DNA from: JAQWCH01 sp050952725
GTDB lineage: Bacteria; Bacillota_I; Bacilli_A; RFN20; CAG-826
NCBI GenBank assembly: GCA_050952725.1
Contig: JBMNLN010000001.1
Coordinates: 310,001-374,000, forward strand
DNA length: 64,000 nt
Direction: 5' to 3'
The notes under the pieces are model-generated. The model was not told the DNA's origin. It saw only the letters and a list, made by a program, of their open reading frames with translations, and searched no databases. A program made the translations under genes and the position numbers. Of the stretch, positions 33,332 through 42,802 are shown piece after piece. Position 1 is the first letter of the stretch. Every line of letters begins with the position of its first letter.

Positions 33332-35413
33332 TCATTTCTTCTCCGACACCCGCGCTTCGTTTAAATAGAGTTGTAAGACCTGCATTAGGCGAGCTTCAAC
33401 CCTGTCAAGAGCTTCGTTATGGAAAGCGGCGCCTGCGGCGGCTTGGTGACCGCCTCCACCGAGTTTTTCAAGGAGAATTTGAACGTTGATTGTTCCATCG
33501 CTTCGGGCAGAGATACGCACTTCTTTTTCGCCAGTGACCCCAAGAACAAAGGCAGCACTGACACCTTTAATTTGAATGCATTGATTGGCGACTTTAGCTA
33601 ATGTAGCGGGATCAACCAGATTTTTAAGATCGGATTTAGCAATTACCACACCAAAGAATGGGGTCTTTAAGGTCGACATAATTTTGGTTTTCAAAGCATA
33701 CTCCTCATATTCATCCTTGAGGAAATCATCAGCTTTGCCATTATCTGCACCGAAATCCTTTAAAACCATACAAGCCTCAAAGGTTCGCATTCCCGTCGTG
33801 TTATTGCGGAAATAGTTCGTATCTAGATAAATGCCTGCGAGCATGATTGTCGCGTAATTTTCATCTAATTCAAATTCAGGGAAGTTTCCATATTGAATGA
33901 GTTCAGTAATTAATTCACTGGTTGAAGAAGCACTCGGCTCAATATATTGGAAAACAGGGGAAGCGATAAAACTCTCCGCCCGGCGGTGATGGTCGATAAC
34001 CGCAATCGAATTAAACATATCTAAGGCTGGGGGATAAAGCACGTTTTCCGGACGGGAAACATCAACGACAACTAATAGAGTATTTGGTTTGACAATCCCG
34101 CGCCCATTACCAAGATCGCGAGGCGAAATAAAGATTGCTTCCGCTTCTTCTTTAGAAAAGGAAGAACTGACTGCTCCGCGAGTTTTGCTTTCCGTACTAT
34201 TGGTATCATAAAGAATTTTCGCTGGGATAAATTCGCCATCCGAATCGGGGTCGTTACGTTTGACATAATCAGCGACCGCTTTCATTCCTAAAGCTGCGCC
34301 AATTGCATCAAGGTCAGCCACAGCATGAGGCATAATAATGACATTGCCTGAATTCTTAATTAAGGCTGAAAGCGTGTCCGCCGTAACTCGAACTCGAACT
34401 TTATTGCGTTTTTCAATCGCAACTGCCGCTCCACCAAAGTAGCGATGTTCAGCGCCATATTCCGCTACGACCACTTGGTCCCCCCCTCGAGCCATCGCTA
34501 AATCAATTGCTTTAACTGCCATATCGTTAAGTTTGACGATATCGGGGAATTTGTAGGCAAACGCCATCGAAAGGGTAAAGGGATTTTCTTGATTTTCTTC
34601 TAAATCGCGAACTTGATCTAAAAGCGAAAATCGATCGTGTTCCATTTTACTATAAGCAACATAATTGCCAATCAGTAAAAAAGCATCATCGCGATAACGT
34701 CGGACGAGAACGTCGTATTTTTTGCAATATTCATAGATGGCTGAATGGATTAGAGCGGTTACGGGGTTATCGGCTTCGCGATTAATGGTTAAATCGGTAT
34801 AGTTATCAATCATGATAATTCCAACAAAAACTGATTGATCTTTGTTCTCGCGATATAAGTACTCTACCTCAGTAATATCTTTGAAGATAAAGAGATTTGC
34901 ATCACTTAAATATTTAACCGCGTAATTGCGCGCGTGAATTTCCAATTTTACAATCTCTTCATCCGCCGCGTCATCGCTATTTTCGTCGACTTTAACTAGA
35001 TTCTTTAAACCCTTTTGCCATTCGAGGATATTTTTATCAAGAATATTGATTTGTCGCTCAGTGAATAATTCGCTCGCCCAAATCACATTGAAGTTTTTAT
35101 CAACGACAACTAGACCAAGCATCGCGAAGTGATATGCTTCTTTGACATCACTGCTGACAATTTCAGAGGCCGAAAAAATATTCCGAGAACGGACGCGTTG
35201 AATATGAGTAACTGTCGCCCAAATGAAAACCAAATCCAGGACAATAAAGAAAGTGAAAATTAGGACGAGATACTCAAGGTTAAATAATTCTCTTTGAGTT
35301 GGCCAAAATGGTAATTCGAAAAAATAAAGAAAGACCAAAAGACCAATTATAAGAATTTCAAAAACAAAGAGGATAATTGCGTTGCGTTTTGCTTTTTTGA
35401 TAACTTTGACCAT
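33332..35413 (-). CDS. gdpP: Cyclic-di-AMP phosphodiesterase (GGDEF-DHH-DHHA1)
   Basis: A 693-aa membrane protein that hydrolyses c-di-AMP. Two helices (about residues 14-33 and 45-68) precede a PAS-like sensor region and a degenerate GGDEF domain (about 195-335) without the GGDEF sequence. The DHH domain has IMPHAVADLDAIGAALG (metal ligands His, Asp, Asp), VVVDVSRP and AVIDHHRR. The DHHA1 domain ends in GGGGHQAAAGAAF. All metal ligands look intact. It heads the operon with rplI, dnaB, walJ and rlmH. Confidence 0.94.
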   Translation of the reverse strand: MVKVIKKAKRNAIILFVFEILIIGLLVFLYFFELPFWPTQRELFNLEYLVLIFTFFIVLDLVFIWATVTHIQRVRSRNIFSASEIVSSDVKEAYHFAMLGLVVVDKNFNVIWASELFTERQINILDKNILEWQKGLKNLVKVDENSDDAADEEIVKLEIHARNYAVKYLSDANLFIFKDITEVEYLYRENKDQSVFVGIIMIDNYTDLTINREADNPVTALIHSAIYEYCKKYDVLVRRYRDDAFLLIGNYVAYSKMEHDRFSLLDQVRDLEENQENPFTLSMAFAYKFPDIVKLNDMAVKAIDLAMARGGDQVVVAEYGAEHRYFGGAAVAIEKRNKVRVRVTADTLSALIKNSGNVIIMPHAVADLDAIGAALGMKAVADYVKRNDPDSDGEFIPAKILYDTNSTESKTRGAVSSSFSKEEAEAIFISPRDLGNGRGIVKPNTLLVVVDVSRPENVLYPPALDMFNSIAVIDHHRRAESFIASPVFQYIEPSASSTSELITELIQYGNFPEFELDENYATIMLAGIYLDTNYFRNNTTGMRTFEACMVLKDFGADNGKADDFLKDEYEEYALKTKIMSTLKTPFFGVVIAKSDLKNLVDPATLAKVANQCIQIKGVSAAFVLGVTGEKEVRISARSDGTINVQILLEKLGGGGHQAAAGAAFHNEALDRVEARLMQVLQLYLNEARVSEKK

Positions 35414-35758
35414 ATGCGATACCTACATCGTGATAATTATACATTATTTAAGCAGTACAAGATAGAATAGCACAGCCTTTATTATAGGCTAAATTTCGCG
35501 TTTACATATAAAATACATTTCTCAAATAAATACAAGGCGTTTATCTCGTTGTCATTGACCAAATTAAAAAAGGGGCGACTTCTGCATAAAAAAGCCAGTG
35601 AATTCCATTGCGTTTTTTATATCGGCGTTTTCCATTATTGAAAAATCGTATTAAACAACAACGAATATTTAATGTCGCCAAAAATAAAAAGGCCTTTTTT
35701 CTCAGGCCTTTTGTTTTTAAAAGAAATGGAAATCGTTAAGGTTTCTTCTATTTTTTGT
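35414..35758. other. 345-bp intergenic region between gdpP and rpsR
   Basis: No supported gene. It holds the rpsR terminator and two minus-strand TATAAT boxes (35436-35441 and 35481-35486) that could serve gdpP, neither with a good -35 box. A small hairpin, AGCCT/AGGCT, covers 35474-35490. Two arms, GGCGAC (35574-35579) and GTCGCC (35674-35679), are inverted but 94 bp apart. A 23-codon minus-strand frame inside has no ribosome binding site and is not called. Confidence 0.5.
35687..35712 (-). terminator. Terminator of the rpsF-ssb-rpsR operon
   Basis: AAAAGGCCT (35687-35695) and AGGCCTTTT (35704-35712) form a perfect 9-bp stem. On the minus strand it runs into TTTTTATTTTT. Confidence 0.85.
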
Positions 35759-35989
35759 TTAATCAACAAAATAAGGAAGAAGACCCATAAAACGAGCATT
35801 TTTAATCGCCCGCGCTAATTGCCGTTGATACTTTGCGCTCGTACCAGTAACCCGGCGGGGGGCAATTTTACCATTCGCGGTGACAAACTTTTTCAAAAGT
35901 TCCACATCTTTATAATCGATCCACTTGATGTTATTTTTAGTGAAATAACAAACTTTTCTACGTGGACGCATTTTTCTAAAAGAAGACAT
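35759..35989 (-). CDS. rpsR: Ribosomal protein bS18
   Basis: A 76-aa small-subunit protein that pairs with bS6. RRKVCYFTKN, IDYKDVELLKKFV and GKIAPRRVTGTSAKYQRQL are the family signature. It has a single cysteine, so it is the form without a zinc ribbon. It lies 26 bp after ssb as the last gene of the rpsF-ssb-rpsR operon. Confidence 0.97.
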   Translation of the reverse strand: MSSFRKMRPRRKVCYFTKNNIKWIDYKDVELLKKFVTANGKIAPRRVTGTSAKYQRQLARAIKNARFMGLLPYFVD

Positions 35990-36015
35990 AAACTCATCCT
36001 ACCTTTCTAGTATTT

Positions 36016-36432
36016 TTAGAAGGGTAAATCATTACCCACAATGTCGATGGAATCAAGATTTCTTGAATCATCTTCGGCTGGGGCAAAATCATCGGTGCTT
36101 TCTGGAGCAGTACTATCACCACTCTTCGGTTCTAAAAATTGAACCGAATCAGCGATAACTTCGAATACTTGGACCCAGCCCCCGCCATCACGGCGTTCAT
36201 AAGAGCGTTGGGTTAAGCGTCCATCGACGCCAACAAGCACTCCCTTACGGGTATATTTTGCAACAATTTCCGCCAATTGATTCCAGCAAACGATAGGAAT
36301 AAAGCTAGCTGTTTTTTCGCGACCGCGATTATTCACGGCGATGGTAAAAGTAGTAACGCTTAAACCTGACGACGTTTTCCGTAATTCTGGATCGCGAGTC
36401 AGACGACCGACTAAGACAATTCGATTAATCAC
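36016..36432 (-). CDS. ssb: Single-stranded DNA-binding protein
   Basis: A 138-aa OB-fold protein: MINRIVLVGRLTRDPELRKT, TFTIAVNN and FIPIVCWNQLAE are typical. A short acidic linker leads to the tip NDLPF, matching the DDLPF-type C-terminus that recruits replication and repair partners. It sits between rpsF and rpsR as in most Bacillota. Confidence 0.96.
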   Translation of the reverse strand: MINRIVLVGRLTRDPELRKTSSGLSVTTFTIAVNNRGREKTASFIPIVCWNQLAEIVAKYTRKGVLVGVDGRLTQRSYERRDGGGWVQVFEVIADSVQFLEPKSGDSTAPESTDDFAPAEDDSRNLDSIDIVGNDLPF

Positions 36433-36452
36433 GATGACATCCTCCTCTTTGA

Positions 36453-36740
36453 TTATTCGTGATCTTGTGTAATTAAATGACGCAGTACATTAAGATTGAG
36501 TTTTGCACGCCGATCAAATTCAGCAACTGCAACTGCTTCTGCCTGTACTTTTAAAACGACATAATAACCTTTGGTTTGATCTTTGATTTCATAAGCAAAA
36601 TCGCGAAGACCCCACTCATTGACATCGTTGATTTTTACACCTTGCTCTATCAATATTTGATTGAGATCTTCCATGACCTGTTTCCGAGCATCTTCATCGA
36701 TGTTAGCGGTTAGAATGTACATAATTTCGTACTTCTTCAT
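36453..36740 (-). CDS. rpsF: Ribosomal protein bS6
   Basis: A 95-aa small-subunit protein. MKKYEIMYILTANID opens the fold, and WGLRDFAYEIKDQTKGYYVV and LNVLRHLI are conserved. Length is usual. GGGAGGTAAAAGTT precedes the ATG. It is the first gene of the operon and follows a leader with a candidate bS6:bS18 binding hairpin. Confidence 0.96.
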   Translation of the reverse strand: MKKYEIMYILTANIDEDARKQVMEDLNQILIEQGVKINDVNEWGLRDFAYEIKDQTKGYYVVLKVQAEAVAVAEFDRRAKLNLNVLRHLITQDHE

Positions 36741-36759
36741 AACTTTTACCTCCCTTTGG

Positions 36760-36792
36760 ACTTCGGCTAGAAATAATTTGCTAGCAGAGAGT
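36760..36792 (-). promoter_or_regulatory. Candidate bS6:bS18 autoregulatory leader hairpin
   Basis: In the rpsF leader, read on the minus strand, ACT pairs with AGT outside, and CTAG with CTAG inside, around AAATTATTT. Between outer and inner stems lies CCGA on the 3' side. Known leaders of this operon bind the bS6:bS18 dimer through a CCG in such an internal loop. The pairing is short, so this is a candidate only. Confidence 0.4.
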
Positions 36793-36822
36793 AGATTTTA
36801 TTAAGATAAACTTAACGGACGT

Positions 36823-36851
36823 ATTATATAATATACGTTATTAAATGTAAA
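36823..36851 (-). promoter_or_regulatory. Promoter of the rpsF-ssb-rpsR operon
   Basis: Minus-strand TTTACA (36846-36851), a 17-nt spacer and a perfect TATAAT (36823-36828). It gives a leader of about 75 nt before rpsF. Confidence 0.75.
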
Positions 36852-36928
36852 CCATATAGAACCTGACGATTCCCTCGCTACGTACTTAATAAATAGGGCG
36901 AATTTGACTAATAAGTATCCAAACTTTT

Positions 36929-38407
36929 TTACCGATCGCGCATCGTCGGGAAGAGAATAACTTCACGAATGCTGGGTTGATTAGTAAGAATCATCACTAA
37001 GCGATCAATCCCAATCCCAATCCCACCGGCTGGTGGCATTCCATATTCCAGTGCTTCGAGAAAGTCTTCATCGATTTCGTTAGCTTCTTCATCCCCTAAT
37101 TCCTTCGCTTTTAATTGGTCTTCAAGTCGCTTTCTTTGATCAATTGGATCATTTAATTCCGTATAAGCATTAGCGATTTCAGCCGCATTAATATATAGTT
37201 CAAAACGTTCAGTAAATCTGGGATCTTCGCTCTTGCTTGTCAAAGGTGAGACCTCCAGCGGATGACCATAAACAAAAGTTGGCTGAATTAAATCATCTTC
37301 GCAGAAAGTTTCAAAAAACTCATTGATAATATGCCCCGTAGTATAGTGTTTTTCGACTCGAACACCATGCTTTTTTGCTAAAAGTTTTGCTTCCTCAAGG
37401 GTGATGTGTTGCCAGAAGTCAACGCCGATTTTTTCTTTAATCGCATCGACCATATGAACGCGTTTAAAAGGTTGACCAACTTCGATTAATCGATCCCCAT
37501 AAGGGAGCAAGGTTCCTCCAGTAACCTCAATAGCAACCTCTCTAATTAATTCCTCAGCTAATGTAAACATATCGTCAAGATTGCCATAAGCAAGATAAGC
37601 TTCTACAGTAGTAAATTCAGGGTTATGTCTAGGCGACATCCCTTCATTACGGAAGAGACGTCCAATTTCATAAACCTTTTCCATCCCACCAACAAGAAGG
37701 CGTTTTAGTGGTAATTCTGTCGCAATTCGCAGGTAAAAATCTTTGTCTAAGGTGTTATGATGCGTGACAAATGGGCGCGCATTGGCCCCACCTAAAATTG
37801 GTTGTAATACAGGCGTTTCCACTTCCACAAAACCGCGTTTATCAAAATAATGTTGGATTGCACGAATGATTTTCGGGCGAAGGAAAGCGACTTTGCGCGC
37901 TTCTTCGTTAACGATTAAATCAACATAACGACGACGATAGCGCTCTTCGACGTCGGTTAGTCCATGATATTTTTCTGGTAATGGTTTTAATGCTTTAACA
38001 AGATGAGTGTATTCACTAACTTTGACTGTTATTTCGCCGGTTTTAGTTCTCATTATCGCGCCTTTGATACCAACAATATCTCCTAAATCAGCGCTTTTAA
38101 AAATTTCATAAACTTCGTCGCCGACATTGTCGCGTTGAATGAATGCTTGAATTTGTCCAGTTTGATCTTGAATGTTAAAAAAAGAGGCCTTGCCCATCTT
38201 CCGAATAAACATAATACGGCCAGCGGTGCTTATTTCGTGCAGTTTTTCCTCAAGTTCTTCTTTACTAAGGTTTTTAGCGAAGTCACGAATCGATTCAGTG
38301 CTGTCTGTCCGATCGAAACGATGACCAAAAGGTTTAATTCCCGCCTCGACTAATTTCGCGATTTTACCACGCCGAACTAGTTCTTGCTCAGTTAAATTTC
38401 GTTCCAT
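36929..38407 (-). CDS. lysS: Lysyl-tRNA synthetase (class II)
   Basis: A 492-aa class II synthetase. The N-terminal OB-fold anticodon domain includes GRIMFIRKMGKASFFNIQD. Motif 2 is IGRLFRNEGMSPRHNPEFT, and motif 3 is GGIGIGIDRLVMILT. I chose ATG 38407 over one five codons upstream, since GAGG lies 9 nt before it. It is the last gene of the long pth-to-lysS run and lies 47 bp after the dus gene. Confidence 0.96.
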   Translation of the reverse strand: MERNLTEQELVRRGKIAKLVEAGIKPFGHRFDRTDSTESIRDFAKNLSKEELEEKLHEISTAGRIMFIRKMGKASFFNIQDQTGQIQAFIQRDNVGDEVYEIFKSADLGDIVGIKGAIMRTKTGEITVKVSEYTHLVKALKPLPEKYHGLTDVEERYRRRYVDLIVNEEARKVAFLRPKIIRAIQHYFDKRGFVEVETPVLQPILGGANARPFVTHHNTLDKDFYLRIATELPLKRLLVGGMEKVYEIGRLFRNEGMSPRHNPEFTTVEAYLAYGNLDDMFTLAEELIREVAIEVTGGTLLPYGDRLIEVGQPFKRVHMVDAIKEKIGVDFWQHITLEEAKLLAKKHGVRVEKHYTTGHIINEFFETFCEDDLIQPTFVYGHPLEVSPLTSKSEDPRFTERFELYINAAEIANAYTELNDPIDQRKRLEDQLKAKELGDEEANEIDEDFLEALEYGMPPAGGIGIGIDRLVMILTNQPSIREVILFPTMRDR

Positions 38408-38454
38408 AAATTCATACCTCATCTCTTTAAACTATACTAAATCTAGTGTTTTTT

Positions 38455-39438
38455 TTATATAATAACTCGCTCTAGTTCGATTTTTTCCACAATCTTTAGG
38501 AGTTCATCGATCGTCGTTGCTTTTTGCGTAATTTCAACGCGGTATTTTTTCGTGTGAGGAAATCCAGTTAAGAACTTTGGGAGAATACCGCGCAATTCAT
38601 TTACCGCGCGTCGTTGGTCTTGGTTCTTCGTGGCTTGGTTAAGCAGATTACGCATCGCATTAAGTTGTTCTTTTAATGTTGCATCATCAATTCTTTCTCG
38701 GTTTCGAAAATAGCAATCGATTTGTGTAATAAGTTTTGGATTCCCAACTCCGCCTCGCGCTACCATTATCATATCAGCCTTCGTCATTTCTTGAACTTTA
38801 ATCGCATCATCTAAAGAAAAAATATCACCGCTAATAATTAGGGGAATGCTCATTTTTTTACGTAAATCCCTAATCAATTCATGCTTTGCTTTTCCAGAAT
38901 AAACTTGAGCTCTAGTACGAGAATGAAGCGCGATAGCGGCAACGCCCGCTTTTTCAAGACCAGTAACCACTTCTTCAAAATTAATTTTTTCTTCATCCCA
39001 ACCGAGGCGAATTTTTGCTGTCACAGGTTTGGAAGAACAAGCGACGATTTCTTTTATCATCTCAAACATTTCCGCTGGTCGTTTTAACCAACTAGCCCCA
39101 CTCCCTGTCTTGGTTACTTTCGGCATCGGACAACCTAAGTTAATATCCAAAATATCATAAGGAACTTTTTTATCTTCGATAATTTGTAAAGCCTGAAGCA
39201 GGGTTTCCTTACGACCACCAAAAAGTTGGAGTGCTAAGGGGCGATCGGTTTCTTGGCTCGGGAGATAAGAAATGGTTTCTTGATTATTGTAAATAATGCC
39301 ACAATCACTAATCATTTCGGTATACGAAAGCGCGACACCGTAAGGTTTAAGAAATCTTCGGTACTCTTCATTAGTGATGCCGGCCATCGGACCAAGGGCG
39401 ACCACACCATCGATTTTGACGTTGCCAATTTTTAACAT
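38455..39438 (-). CDS. dus: tRNA-dihydrouridine synthase
   Basis: A 327-aa flavin-dependent TIM-barrel enzyme reducing uridines in tRNA. GPMAGITNEEYRRF is the N-terminal FMN site. DINLGCPMPKVTKTGSGASW holds the catalytic Cys. KIRLGWDEE and ALHSRTRAQVYSGKA follow. The closest group is DusB. The position between ftsH and lysS is common in Bacillota. Confidence 0.92.
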   Translation of the reverse strand: MLKIGNVKIDGVVALGPMAGITNEEYRRFLKPYGVALSYTEMISDCGIIYNNQETISYLPSQETDRPLALQLFGGRKETLLQALQIIEDKKVPYDILDINLGCPMPKVTKTGSGASWLKRPAEMFEMIKEIVACSSKPVTAKIRLGWDEEKINFEEVVTGLEKAGVAAIALHSRTRAQVYSGKAKHELIRDLRKKMSIPLIISGDIFSLDDAIKVQEMTKADMIMVARGGVGNPKLITQIDCYFRNRERIDDATLKEQLNAMRNLLNQATKNQDQRRAVNELRGILPKFLTGFPHTKKYRVEITQKATTIDELLKIVEKIELERVII

Positions 39439-39455
39439 ATAAAAGAAGGAGGTTT

Positions 39456-41462
39456 TTATTCCTCCTCCTTGCGCTTGACTTCTGCTTTTGTTTCTACCTT
39501 TTCGGGCTCGACAGTATTTTCCGTTTCACTTTTTTCAGGAAGCACCACCGTAGGATGATAGCCACCGTTTTTCCGCGGTGGTAAAGTGCGCTCTTTGAGG
39601 AGAATTTCAATTTCTTCAGCGGTAATCGTTTCGCGTTCAAGTAATGTTTCCGCAAGCAAAATCACGTCATCGCGACGTTCAGTAAGTAATTTATGAGCGG
39701 CATCGTGAGCGTTTTCAATAATTTTCCGAATTTCTTTATCAATTTTAACTGCTACTTCGGCCGAGAAATGTTTTTGATTAGATGTATAGTCGCGTCCCAA
39801 GAAAACTGAGCCAGTATCTTTTTCATATTGAATTGGGCCTAACTCACTCATGCCGTATTCAGTGACCATTGCCCGTGCGATAGTGGTCGCAACTTCGATA
39901 TCATTATGGGCTCCTGTAGAAATATCATTAAAGAAAATTTCTTCAGCGGTACGTCCGCCTAAATAACCGACAATTCGCGCTTCAAGTTGCTTTTTAGTCA
40001 TTAAGAAGCGGTCTTCTTCGGGGGTCATTAAAACATGTCCGCCCGTGCGTCCGCGCGGGATAATCGTGATTTTTTGCACCTTATCCGAGAACGGATGAAA
40101 TAAGCCAACCACCGCGTGTCCCGCCTCATGATAGGCGACAATTTTTCTTTCTTGTTCGCTCATGCCGCGGCTTGCGCGCGCTGGACCAGCAATGCGCCGA
40201 TCAATCGCTTCATCAATATCGGCGATGGTAATTTCTTTTGCGTCTTGTCTAACAGCTAAAATAGCCGCATCATTGAGAATTGATTCAATATCAGCACCCG
40301 AAAAACCAACTGTCCGTTTTGCTAAAGCGTGGAAATCGATGTCGCTTGCTAAAACTTTATTGCGAGCATGGACCTTAAAGATTGCTTCGCGACCCTCTAA
40401 GTTAGGAAGGTCAACTGTGATTTTGCGATCAAAACGTCCAGCACGAGTTAAGGCCGGGTCAAGAACGTCTTCACGGTTGGTGGCCGCAATAACGATAATC
40501 CCCGAATTATCTTCAAAGCCATCCATCTCCACGAGAAGTTGGTTCAAGGTTTGTTCGCGTTCATCGTTACCGCCTCCAAGACCTGCGCCACGTTGACGAC
40601 CGACAGCATCGAGTTCATCAATAAAGACTAAACAAGGAGCATTCTTTTTAGCTTGGCGGAACATATCACGGACGCGTCCTGCGCCCACGCCGACAAACAT
40701 TTCGACAAAGTCGGAACCAGAAATCGAGAAGAAAGGAACATGGGCTTCACCCGCGACCGCTTTCGCGAGCAGGGTTTTACCTGTCCCTGGTGGTCCAACT
40801 AAAAGGACACCTTTGGGAATTTTAGCCCCAAATTTACTGTATTTTTTTGGGTTTTTTAAATAATCGACAATTTCAACCATCTCCGCTTTTTCAGCCTCAC
40901 AACCTGCCACATCACTAAAACGAACCTTGGAAGAGGAAACCATGCGAGCGCGTGAACGGTTGAAATCCATCGCCGAACGGTTCGAAGCGTTTGCTGAAGC
41001 AGCCATCCGTGAGAAAAGAAATAAAACAATGACAACTGAACCGACTAATAAAAGAATGGTCGGTCCCCAAGTTTGAAACCAATTGGTCTGGAAGCCATTG
41101 ATGACCTCCCATTTTTCAATAGTGGTTTCTTCGAGCAATTTAGCGTAAATAGTGTCATTGTAATAGATATTTTCAATCATCGCCTCGAAGTGTTGCGAAA
41201 CACCATTTCCATCGAGATATGTTCCTGTGATATAGGTGACCGAAGTTGTTATCCGTGTGCTAATACTCGTGATGTTGTTATCTTCAATAAAGGTGAGTAA
41301 ATCATTTTGGGCAACATTGAGAACTTGCGGACCAGCACGTCCGATAATCGTCCAGACAAAAAAACCAATCACCGCTGCCATGATTAGGTAAGGAACGATA
41401 AAAGATAAAATTCCGCGTTTTCTTGGAGGGGTTGGTTGTCCAGGTTTAGGTTTTTGGTCCAT
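39456..41462 (-). CDS. ftsH: ATP-dependent zinc metalloprotease FtsH
   Basis: A 668-aa membrane AAA protease. One helix near residues 20-42 and another near 135-155 flank an extracytoplasmic domain. The AAA domain has Walker A GPPGTGKT, Walker B FIDELDAVG and the SRH region. The protease site is AYHEAGHAVVG. A long charged C-terminal tail, rich in Glu and Lys, lies beyond the protease domain. AAGGAGAAAAATT precedes the start. Confidence 0.97.
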   Translation of the reverse strand: MDQKPKPGQPTPPRKRGILSFIVPYLIMAAVIGFFVWTIIGRAGPQVLNVAQNDLLTFIEDNNITSISTRITTSVTYITGTYLDGNGVSQHFEAMIENIYYNDTIYAKLLEETTIEKWEVINGFQTNWFQTWGPTILLLVGSVVIVLFLFSRMAASANASNRSAMDFNRSRARMVSSSKVRFSDVAGCEAEKAEMVEIVDYLKNPKKYSKFGAKIPKGVLLVGPPGTGKTLLAKAVAGEAHVPFFSISGSDFVEMFVGVGAGRVRDMFRQAKKNAPCLVFIDELDAVGRQRGAGLGGGNDEREQTLNQLLVEMDGFEDNSGIIVIAATNREDVLDPALTRAGRFDRKITVDLPNLEGREAIFKVHARNKVLASDIDFHALAKRTVGFSGADIESILNDAAILAVRQDAKEITIADIDEAIDRRIAGPARASRGMSEQERKIVAYHEAGHAVVGLFHPFSDKVQKITIIPRGRTGGHVLMTPEEDRFLMTKKQLEARIVGYLGGRTAEEIFFNDISTGAHNDIEVATTIARAMVTEYGMSELGPIQYEKDTGSVFLGRDYTSNQKHFSAEVAVKIDKEIRKIIENAHDAAHKLLTERRDDVILLAETLLERETITAEEIEILLKERTLPPRKNGGYHPTVVLPEKSETENTVEPEKVETKAEVKRKEEE

Positions 41463-41560
41463 AATTTTTCTCCTTCAATCTATATAGGTAGGTTAATTTT
41501 ATTCAACGTTTCTTATTGTATAAATACAATACTCAGTAATTATACATTTTGCATCACTTT

Positions 41561-42802
41561 TTAACAAATAAAAGGCAAGCGAATGATTAAGTCGGAGTCT
41601 TCAACCAACTCAAAATCTTCGCGATAACGCGGAATATAGATGATTTCACCTTTTTGATTAACAAATACTGGCCACATCGCCCGAAGATGTTGGGGGATTT
41701 TCCAATCGATAAACAAACGACGAACTGAGGTCAGATATCCGTTAATCTCGTACTCATCATCATCTTCATACGATCGAATGGTTAAGGGATAGTCTTCTTT
41801 TTTGATGCCGCGATGCGTTTTTTGAGATCTGAAATCAATTTCAAGCCATTCATTTTTAAATTTTCCTGGTTTTTCTAAAATAATCTCATATTTTTCTAAC
41901 TGCTCATTCGGCAGGAGATATAATTTTTGATAAGCTTTTGCGAACTTAAAATCCGAATTAATTTTCCATTCAATGTTTGGTTTTGGGGAGAGGAGAACCT
42001 TTCTAACTTCGCGTAAGGCCCCCTGACTTAACGGGTGATGAATTCCTCGTCTGGATAAATACATGAAAAGCAAATAGGCGAATTCCTTTTCTGACAAAGT
42101 GAGCAAATCCAAAAGCGGAAGCGGCTTCTTTAAGGAAAATTTTTTGAGAAGCTTAAGGCGCATCTGCTCTAGAAGAAAATTGCGATTTTGAATTTCTTTA
42201 AGTAGATCTCGGCGTTCATCGCCAGTGAGATGCTCCACTAATTCATGACGGATTTTGTTGCGTGAATAACTTAGATCGCGATTTGAGGAATCATCAGCAA
42301 AAGGAATCTCTTTTTCCAGACAATATTCTCGTAATTCTATGCGCGTTTTATCCAATAAAGGTCGCAAAACGATGATATTTTGAATTTCAATCTCTTCTTG
42401 AAGTCCAAACCAATATGGTCGGTTTTTTCGTTTCTTTTGAAGGAGATAAGTTTCAATTAGATCATCTTGATGATGACCGATTAATACCGCAGTAAGCAAA
42501 TTGTTTTTCGAAATAATATCTTTGAAGAATTGGTAGCGTTCATGTCGCGCCCATGCCTCGAAATTGCCATAGTGTTTCTCATAATATGTATCATGAATAT
42601 GAAATGTGTATCCTCGTTCTTCCGCATAACGGATTAAATTAGCGGTTTCTTCATCGCTTTCTTTTCCGCGAAAATGATAGTTAACATGTGCGACTTCAAA
42701 ATCATAGCCTCCCTCTTGAAGCAAGCCTAAAAGCGCCATGGAGTCGGGACCGTAACTACAGGCTAAAAGATATTTTTTCTCTTTATCTAAATTCAGTCTC
42801 AT
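41561..42802 (-). CDS. tilS: tRNA(Ile)-lysidine synthase
   Basis: A 413-aa N-type ATP pyrophosphatase that converts C34 of tRNA-Ile(CAU) to lysidine. The PP-loop reads ACSYGPDSMALL, with Tyr in place of the usual second Gly of SGGxDS. HVNYHFRGKESDEE and IGHHQDDLIETYLL are standard TilS motifs, and DSSNRDLSYSRNKIRHELV contains the NR-N-RH signature. A C-terminal domain follows. ATG 42802 shares its last base with the stop of the S4 gene (TGATG). A TTG one codon earlier is less likely. Confidence 0.93.
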   Translation of the reverse strand: MRLNLDKEKKYLLACSYGPDSMALLGLLQEGGYDFEVAHVNYHFRGKESDEETANLIRYAEERGYTFHIHDTYYEKHYGNFEAWARHERYQFFKDIISKNNLLTAVLIGHHQDDLIETYLLQKKRKNRPYWFGLQEEIEIQNIIVLRPLLDKTRIELREYCLEKEIPFADDSSNRDLSYSRNKIRHELVEHLTGDERRDLLKEIQNRNFLLEQMRLKLLKKFSLKKPLPLLDLLTLSEKEFAYLLFMYLSRRGIHHPLSQGALREVRKVLLSPKPNIEWKINSDFKFAKAYQKLYLLPNEQLEKYEIILEKPGKFKNEWLEIDFRSQKTHRGIKKEDYPLTIRSYEDDDEYEINGYLTSVRRLFIDWKIPQHLRAMWPVFVNQKGEIIYIPRYREDFELVEDSDLIIRLPFIC

